A DNA stretch of 64,000 nucleotides from Anarhynchus alexandrinus (lineage: Eukaryota; Chordata; Aves; Charadriiformes; Charadriidae): contig VUYV01000763.1 in assembly GCA_008711295.1 (NCBI GenBank), positions 16,564 to 80,563 of the forward strand, written 5' to 3'. Below the pieces are notes generated by a model. That model was not told where the DNA came from and made no database searches. It was given only the letters and a program-made list of their open reading frames with translations. Below are positions 56,791 to 64,000 of the stretch, one piece after another (the first letter of the stretch is position 1; every line of letters begins with the position of its first letter). Position numbers and translations under genes: made by a program.

Positions 56791-59399
56791 GGGCTTTTCG
56801 CAGTGAATGGGATGTCTGCGCCAGACAGACCCCCAGCGCTTCCAGTGCCTCTGGCTAAGGGAGGACGTGAGGCGGGGATGTCACAGCCCTCTGTGTCCCT
56901 CTTCCCAGCGCTCCCTCCAGCAGGCAAAGTGCCAGGAGCTCTTCTGCCACCAGCAAGTCCGTCAGCCCGTTTCAACCCTTCTGTGCTCCGTGTGGCGGGT
57001 GATGCTCGTCTTAACGAAGCCACAGCCCTGCCCCTGCCAGGGCAGCTTTCAGGCTGGCAGTAACACGCTCGCAGCTTTCCTTGCGGTGGTTTAACGCTTC
57101 TCCAGACTCGACAGCAAAAACGGGAGGAGGAGTGCAGAAAGTGGCAACCGAATGGAGCCTTTCTGGACCTCAGAGCAGGGCCAGGCTTGCATGAAACCTG
57201 TTACTTATTGCCCGCCTCCCCTCTGGATCTGGAGTGTTGTCAGAGGGGCTTGGTGGGGTTTGCATGGACAGACTGTAGCTCATCCCGAGCAGCTGTGGGC
57301 TGGAGACCACGCCAAAGCCTCTGAGGTCCATGCTCAGCTCTCAGACTGGTTCAACCTGTGACCTTGGGCAGATACCAAATAGCCCAATGTGCCTCAACAT
57401 TTTGCTAGCTCAAGGGGACAATATTCTGTTTTCTTTTGTTCTTTGTGTGCGCAGATATCCCCCAAGAACCCGTTCCTTCCCACAAGCTCAGCACACCCAG
57501 TGTCACCTCATGGCTGGGGCTACCAAATGAGGGTGGAAGGAAGCCAGGCACAATGTTGTGCGGCTCCAGATGGCAGGACATCCCGCTGCTGGGGAATTAG
57601 AGCTGCAAATGTCTCTGGGTGCTGAGAAGGGAGAAGAATGTGGGCAACAGAGGGCTGGAGGGTCTGTCACCTTGCTGCCTGCTGCCCTCAGAGCTTTGAG
57701 CCTTGACCAGGGGTTGCCTCATCTGTTTGCTCATGTGTATGCTACAGAGCATGACCTGTCATCTCCAGAAGGGTCCATCCAGAGGAAGGGGTGCCAAGGC
57801 TTTGGGCATGGGTCTGTGTCTCCTTCTATGGGCACAGAGAGCCCCTCAGGACAAGAGGAAGGACTGCGCAGCCTCTTGGCAAGGCTTGGCCACATGGGTT
57901 TGGATGGAAGTTGTCCTGGGTCTCCCTTCCTCATTCCATCTCTGACGTATCTCCTGCAGAGAGGCTCATGGGGAAGGAAAACGTCTTATAGGACTGAGCC
58001 CAGCGTCCCCATGGCTGCACCCAGGGAAGTGTGGAGCACCTTGCGCCCCACTATACCCAGCACATGAGCCCCACTGGCTCCTGTAGGGTCTTTGTCCAAC
58101 AAAGCAGACTCAGCCCTTAAGGTCTCCCATCACAGCAGCACCCATGGGGAGAAGAGACTCAAAAAAACGTCGTTTGCCAAAACTCCCGCCTGCTCCCCGA
58201 CACACAGCGCTTAAGAAAGTCTGAAACCAGCTCACCCTGCCCTGCTGCAATGTGTCATAACAGATTCACAACCAGTCCCTTGCCCGTTTCTCAAGTATTT
58301 TTACACCCCGCTGACTCTCTCCAGGGTCGGCAGCCCCCAGCCAGGGGCACCGGGCACCTCCGTGGGGACAGGGCAGGTCTGGGGTCCAGCCAGGACCAAA
58401 CCATCTCCTATAGAAACTCAGCCCTTCAACATATGCAAATCCACTCAGATTCAAAGTTTACGTCCTCCAAGAAGAGATCATCACAGCCAGACAGAGGAAA
58501 AATAAAGTCTGTCAACATTTACACAGCAGAAACTGTTTTTCTGGGGCTTTTTGCTCCCCCGGGGCAGGAGGGTTTTATTGTTTTGCGCAATGCCTCCGCA
58601 CAAGGAACAGTCCCCACACACAAACCCATCGTTTCAGAGTTACCACCGTCTTGATTTGGAGTGCAGTATCTTCCCAGGGACACATTGTCACCCTGCGAGA
58701 AGAAGAGAAGCAGACAGGAAACCATTTAAAAAGATAAAACAAAGCTTAGTCAGTCAGGGACCCTGTTGATACTGAGTCAAGATGCATTTTGGATGAGCTG
58801 TTGTTTTATAGATGGGCTGATGTCTGTTCAAGACAAGAGTCCCGCAGCGTGAGGGAGACGACGAGGACGGAGCAGTTCAGTAATGGGTTTTAGTGTGTAT
58901 CGCCACAGCTCCCGCAATGTCCAACGAAGCAAATGATTGCATCTGCGGCATCAATCATTTAGTGTCATTAGACAAGAAGCTCTGTCACAAGATGAGCATC
59001 TCCTGCTTGGAAAATAAGTGTCTCAGCTTTGCCTTGGTGCTGATGCATCAGCGGGGGACCCATTATCCGGTGACAACGGTCTCCAGCCAGCATCATTCCC
59101 TCCTGGAGGAAAACAGAAACACAAGAACCCTCTTTGCTACCCAGATGTGCTCGTGCAACGGGTATTTAATCTTTGAATTTGAGACGTACAGGGTGCCGCG
59201 TGGCCCAACAGTTTATCACCAAACTGCAGGAAAAGCCAAACGCCTCCTGTGCTCTGCGTTTGCTCCATGAGGCCGCTGCAGTGAGCTGGTGGCCGGGCAA
59301 AATGGGTCTCGGGGAGACAAATCGAAGTCTAAAATGGTTGCGAGGGGATGGACCACAGCGGAACACCCCTGATCGCACCTGACTTGTCTCTGGGCAGGA

Positions 59400-59800
59400 T
59401 GATTAAACTCCCCGTATTTGAGAACAGTCAGTGACACACATTCCTTTATTCGCTAACACTCGGTTGAGTCCCCAGAAAGAAACTTTTCTAGTTACATCAG
59501 TCGCCGAATGAGGTTTAGTAATTATTCACGGCCCTGAAATAATACATACCCCTGATCCGGCAGTCGCCATCCATAAAGGCATGGTCAAAGGCATGAGCTA
59601 TTATCCGAACATTCGCTCTCCTCGGGAAGCTCATTTCCATACAGAACTGCACCTTGTGCAATATATCTCCAGGAGCGATCACTTAATGCCTCAGCTCCAG
59701 GGAACGGGACCAAAAAAGTGAGTGAAAACTATTGATCTGGTTTTAAGTAGAGCTGTATCTATTAATCTAGGACCACTAATCACTGGGGGTTTGACAAGAA
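59400..59800. promoter_or_regulatory. AT-rich candidate conserved element
   Basis: Unique block with GTTTAGTAATTATTCACGG, ATTTCCATACAGAAC, a GAGCTATTATCCG and TGATCTGG/ATTAATCTAGG words. No significant reading frame. Composition-based guess at a distal enhancer. Confidence 0.3.
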
Positions 59801-62800
59801 CATGAGATTTCCAGTGCCGCATTAACACTCTCCATCCTCTCGGGCAAAGCCCGAGGAAGACGGAGATGCTTTCACAGCTTTGCCTAATGGCGTGCACAGA
59901 GCGGTCTCGGAGGCATCGGCAGGCAGGAAAGCCTTGCAAGAGGCACCTCTCCCCGCACACCCAAACACACATTATTCCTGGTGTCTGACAACTTCTTTGA
60001 CCAGAAGGATAACACGGAGGAGATGTTCCTGGGAAGCCCCAAGGGCAATCTTCATCTCAGTGTCATCCCCATGAGCCCAGACTGGATGTGGCATTATGAA
60101 GGTGGGAGCACGGTGGCTTCATGTCTCCTCAGGAGGAATTTCTCCCTTCGTCGTTTTCATCTTTTGGTAAGCCAAAAGTGACATAATGAAGCTCAAGACC
60201 AACCAAGCTGGGGAGTTTTGCAGGGATTAAAAAAAAAAAAAAAAAGCAGCAAAGAAACTCCTTGTTGGTTGAATTTATTTCTCAACTATTTTGTAGATAA
60301 GGTGGGCTATAACACCCTTAGCGAGCAGCAAGGGGGTACAAATGAGGACACAGACTTAAAGCTGAGCCCAGGTGAGCTAGGAGGAGAAGGAGCACCCATC
60401 CCCCTGCTGCTGCCAGGAAGGCAGAAGGAAGCAGAGTTTACCGGAGGGTGTTTTTAACTGCTCTGAGACTCGGCTGTGATTTTCCAAGCCAGCCATAGCG
60501 GTGCCTGCGTTGCTTGATTACAGAAGCACAGCCAAAATGTCAATGCTTGTTTTTACCCATTTTCCTCAGCTTTCGAGGGGACAACTGCCTGAGCAGGGCA
60601 GTGGAGGGTGGGGAGAGTCAATTCTCTAAGTGAAAAGAAAATCAAAACCAACTGAAGCAGCAATAGAAGAGACTACCACAAGCTATCGAGTGACCCTCCA
60701 AGAAAAACTCCTAGATGTTTTCCGCTGCTACTCTTACCCCTGGCAGAAACCCATCTTGCAGAGCTGTGACTCGTCACTGCTATTCTGCCTCTGCTGCCAG
60801 CCTGGGTCACGTCCTTCCTCTCTCATCCCCAACCTCAGCTCCCCAGTCTTCCCTCCTGAGAGCCTCATAAGCATAAAAATATCTTGGCCAGCTTCTTGTT
60901 TTATGCATGAGCGAAGTCTTTGGAAGAAAGGAGAAGACATTTCAATATGTTGCGTAAGCTGAAGTCACTCTCAGTGATGCTTTCCAGCTCACCCCAGTGC
61001 TGTGGTCCTCTGCCCCACCAGCAGCCAAGAAAAAGCTTGCACTGGGCTGGAGCAAGCTGCCTGGACGTCTGGCTGTAGGACAGCAGCTCCTCCAGCAACT
61101 CTCACTAGGGCAATGTCCAGCAAGGAGGTCAGGGTGGAGCTGTACAAGGCACTTCTCCAGAGGGATGCATCAAGCTTTGGTTGTCCCATCACAGCTTGTG
61201 CCCAAATACAGCCCCCTGTCTCTTTCCGCCACGTCCTGCCACTGCTGTCACCTCTCCTGGGTTGGGCTATCATGGAAACCAACCTCCTTCCAAAATTTCA
61301 GTTTTATTCCAGCCCTCAGACCAGCCTGCTCTGACAGCTCCTCTGTCTTCCCACTTTGTGGTCCCCATTAACCCCATCTGGGTCTTCGCCAGCCTTTCAC
61401 GGCAGGGGCAGCAGCCCATCTCTCAAAGCTAACACTGGAGACCTCAACTTCTGCTGCTGCAGCAAGCGATATGGAGCAAGATCTGGTGGGCACCAGCAAG
61501 CTGGGCTCTCCCTGTTTTGGCTTCGTTGTCTGTTCTCAACGCCACAAGCTCTGGGGCTGTCCTGTCGGCTTATATGACCAAGGATTTTTATTAAGTGTTA
61601 TTGGGCCTCACCAGCAGCCTTTCCTCTGAGAGCTGTAACCTGCCAAAAACGGTGGTCAACAGAGGAGAACCTAGAATGAATCCTCAAGGGTTATTGATGG
61701 CAATGCTGAGTCCTCAGATCAGTTCTTGTGTTCTCCAGGCTGATGTGCCCAATCTGCTGGCCCAGGCTGGGCCACTGGTGCTTCTCGTGGTGCTTTTGCA
61801 AATACAAAGTTAAATCTTCGCCACGTGTGCTCATGTTCTGGAAAACCAGATCACTGGCTATTGGTTACCAGAGTTCAATAACGACTTTCTTAGCTCCATT
61901 TTTTATGGTGAAAATGAGACCACAGTCCTACCCATACCCAGAGCTGTTGGTGGGAGCAGATGCCCCTTCTGCAGCAGTCTCCCAAATGCCTTCTACCTTT
62001 GTCCTCTCCCCCTGGGTTTGTGGAAGGGATGGGTTGCTCTGCCCTGACATTAAACAATTGTGATTGGAGGCTCCAGGTGACTGGATGTGAGGTTTCTTTG
62101 AATCGAGAGAAGACAACACCTCACCCCAAGGTTTTCTACTCATCTATTCACTTTTTTCCTTCCCATTTCCAGGCCTTTCTGGTTTCTCTTTAAGCCTTCT
62201 TTGGGCCCAACAAGCTGTATCTCCTGTTTCTCTTTGACATACCCGGGTCCATCAGCCACATCCCAGCTCTTGTCATCGCAGCTCAGGTTCTTCTCCAGCC
62301 TCCCTGAGTGGTCAGGAATCAGGTGAAACACTTCCAGTGTTTTGACAATTTAATTCCACAGACTGTCTACACATTCTGCAGGAGGGATGGCCATTTAATG
62401 CAGTGGTGAACAGCAAGTTGTCACCCAACTCTTCCTCCAGAAGAAAACAAATTAAAGCAGGTCTGGCCCTGGGTTACAGCTGCTTGGCACAAGCTCCTTC
62501 AATGGTCTGGGAAACAAATTAGCACTCAAGAACTCCCTTTCAGAGGATCATATGCACAGGGGTCTGCTCCAACCTGCCGTTTCCTCCCTCGTTAACCCTC
62601 ATCCTAACGGTGATTTTTCCAGAGCACCTTCAACTCTGGGCCCCGAGCCAGCCACATCACCAATGATCCCGCTCACTCGGCGCGTACGTTCAACGGCTTC
62701 CGCTCAAAATGAGTGGAACTTAGAATCCAAACCCCAGACGTGCACATTTTCACTGGTGTGCCCATGGAGTAGAATCATAGAATCAGGAGCACCAGGAGAG

Positions 62801-64000
62801 TTACGTCACAGAACATCTGCTCGTGTGGATATGGTAGAACAGACCTATTAAAATTACTTTTTAAATTTTTTTTTTAAAAAAAAAGCATTTTTTTGTTTTG
62901 TACATTGGTCCTGCAGGCAGGGAAATGGCTCACAGGGGTGTACTGTGCCTTTGACTCCCGGGACACATGGCCTGAAACCATGACCAAGGATGGATGCCAG
63001 CAGTAGGGTGGAGGCTCTGCCCAGGCAGCACATCCCCTTGCCAGAGCTGTGCCTCACTGCCGTAGATGAAAACGGCTGGTTTTTTTTTTTTTACAGCCCT
63101 GGTGAATTATAAGCATAATCAGCGGCTGCAAAGGTTGTTCTGTGCTTCTGTGGGAGCCTTTCCAATGCTAATGCATGCGGCAGGCAGGGAGCAGACTTCT
63201 TGATTCAAAAGAGGGACTCTCAAAGCCCTGATTTCATAAAGTCACCTTCCAGTTTCTCTGCCAGAGGTGGCTGCCGACTTTAGCGCTGCTGATTTACAAA
63301 CAGCTGGGAGCAACCAGACCTTCGAAGGCTGTTGATCTTTACAGCCTACCCCACAAAGATGAAGCTTTTTCTTTTCTTCGCTGTAATTTTGCTCTATTTT
63401 CCTGCCCAACAGGGAAACCATCCCACTGGAAGCTGACTTGGGACCTCCAGCTTTCGCTTTGGCCCTTCCCAGTTGGCTCACGCTTTGTCCAACGACGGTC
63501 ATTGGGTTGTTCTGGCAAGGTCCCAGGCAGCGTTCCTGGGACTACGTACAGGGCTGCTGCCCCCAGAAGGGTGAAGGCTGTTTTGGCTGCACCAGCAAGG
63601 GAAGAGTCCTTAAATCTCAGCCAGTTTCCCCTTCTGCTGGGTTAGTTACAGCCAGCTTTCAAAATATTGCTTGGCTGCATGACATTAAAAGACCTCCTGT
63701 CCAAAGTTCTCCGTATGTCCTTCCTCTCTCTCCCTACACTCCAAGAAAAGACGAGAGGTGGGTTAACTGCAGGAAGATGTGCTTCCCCCTCCCAGCCCAA
63801 AGTCATTGGTGCTGTCATTCTGCACAGCAATGTCATGCACAAAGAGCTTGTTCCATGCTTCTGTTGGCTGAAGTAATCCACATCAGCCCGGAATTTAACA
63901 TAATCCACCTTGAAGACTGTGAGGGATGGATGAAAGCATCAGCTGAGGGTTGTATTTCCTCAGCAGACAGTTCCTCTGGAGAGAAATCCCTTTGTTCGGC

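Larger units (their letters stand above)
53649..64000. other. Intergenic right end, no gene seen
   Basis: Besides the inverted repeats and AT-rich blocks listed, this 10 kb is unique, CR1-free sequence with poly-A/T runs at 60229-60245, 62850-62890 and 63080-63092. No open frame has splice signals or family resemblance. The absence of CR1 from 50.8 kb onward contrasts with the left part of the window. Confidence 0.5.

Noticed and set aside
62772..62787. AGAATCATAGAATCA resembling a CR1 tail.
   Set aside because: Only about 15 bp match and no CR1 body follows in either direction.

Overview
This is vertebrate nuclear DNA, almost certainly from a bird. It has one multi-exon gene with GT-AG introns, no operon-like organisation, and a dense scatter of 5'-truncated CR1 LINE fragments that end in the avian-type ATTCTATGATTCTAT tail. 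The species cannot be read from the sequence. A 29-base N gap and a few single Ns in homopolymers show it is an assembled draft.

The left 31 kb hold one gene on the + strand, a Krueppel-like transcription factor of the KLF5 group. Exon 1 (CDS 69-233) lies in a CpG island. A long intron 1 (234-18378) follows, then a large second exon (18379-19282) with the regulatory region, a 60-nt exon (22475-22534) completing zinc finger 1, and a last exon (26647-26825) with fingers 2 and 3 and the stop. The four exons join in phase to 435 aa, ending in three C2H2 fingers and the terminal residues RHQN typical of KLF5. The N-terminal part differs enough from KLF5 as I know it that I read this as the paralogue KLF5-like (KLF5L). 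Intron 1 contains a well-formed 48-nt candidate exon (14848-14895) that would add 16 residues in frame; this is the most interesting gene-level observation. A GC-poor 3' UTR-like tract with an AATAAA at 30769 suggests a 3' UTR of about 3.9 kb.

The right 33 kb (about 30.8-64 kb) look intergenic. I found no convincing exon, tRNA, rRNA or other RNA gene there. It contains CR1 copies, simple repeats, short tandem duplications, two clean inverted repeats, a GC/CpG-rich patch near 51.7-52.0 kb, and several AT-rich blocks dense in homeobox-, GATA- and MEF2-like words. The last could be distal regulatory elements, but only a multi-species alignment can tell.

Twelve CR1 fragments are clear. Nine fall into two sequence subfamilies and three look older or different. 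A 182-bp tandem repeat interrupted by the assembly gap lies just upstream of the last exon. No undescribed multi-gene system is visible.
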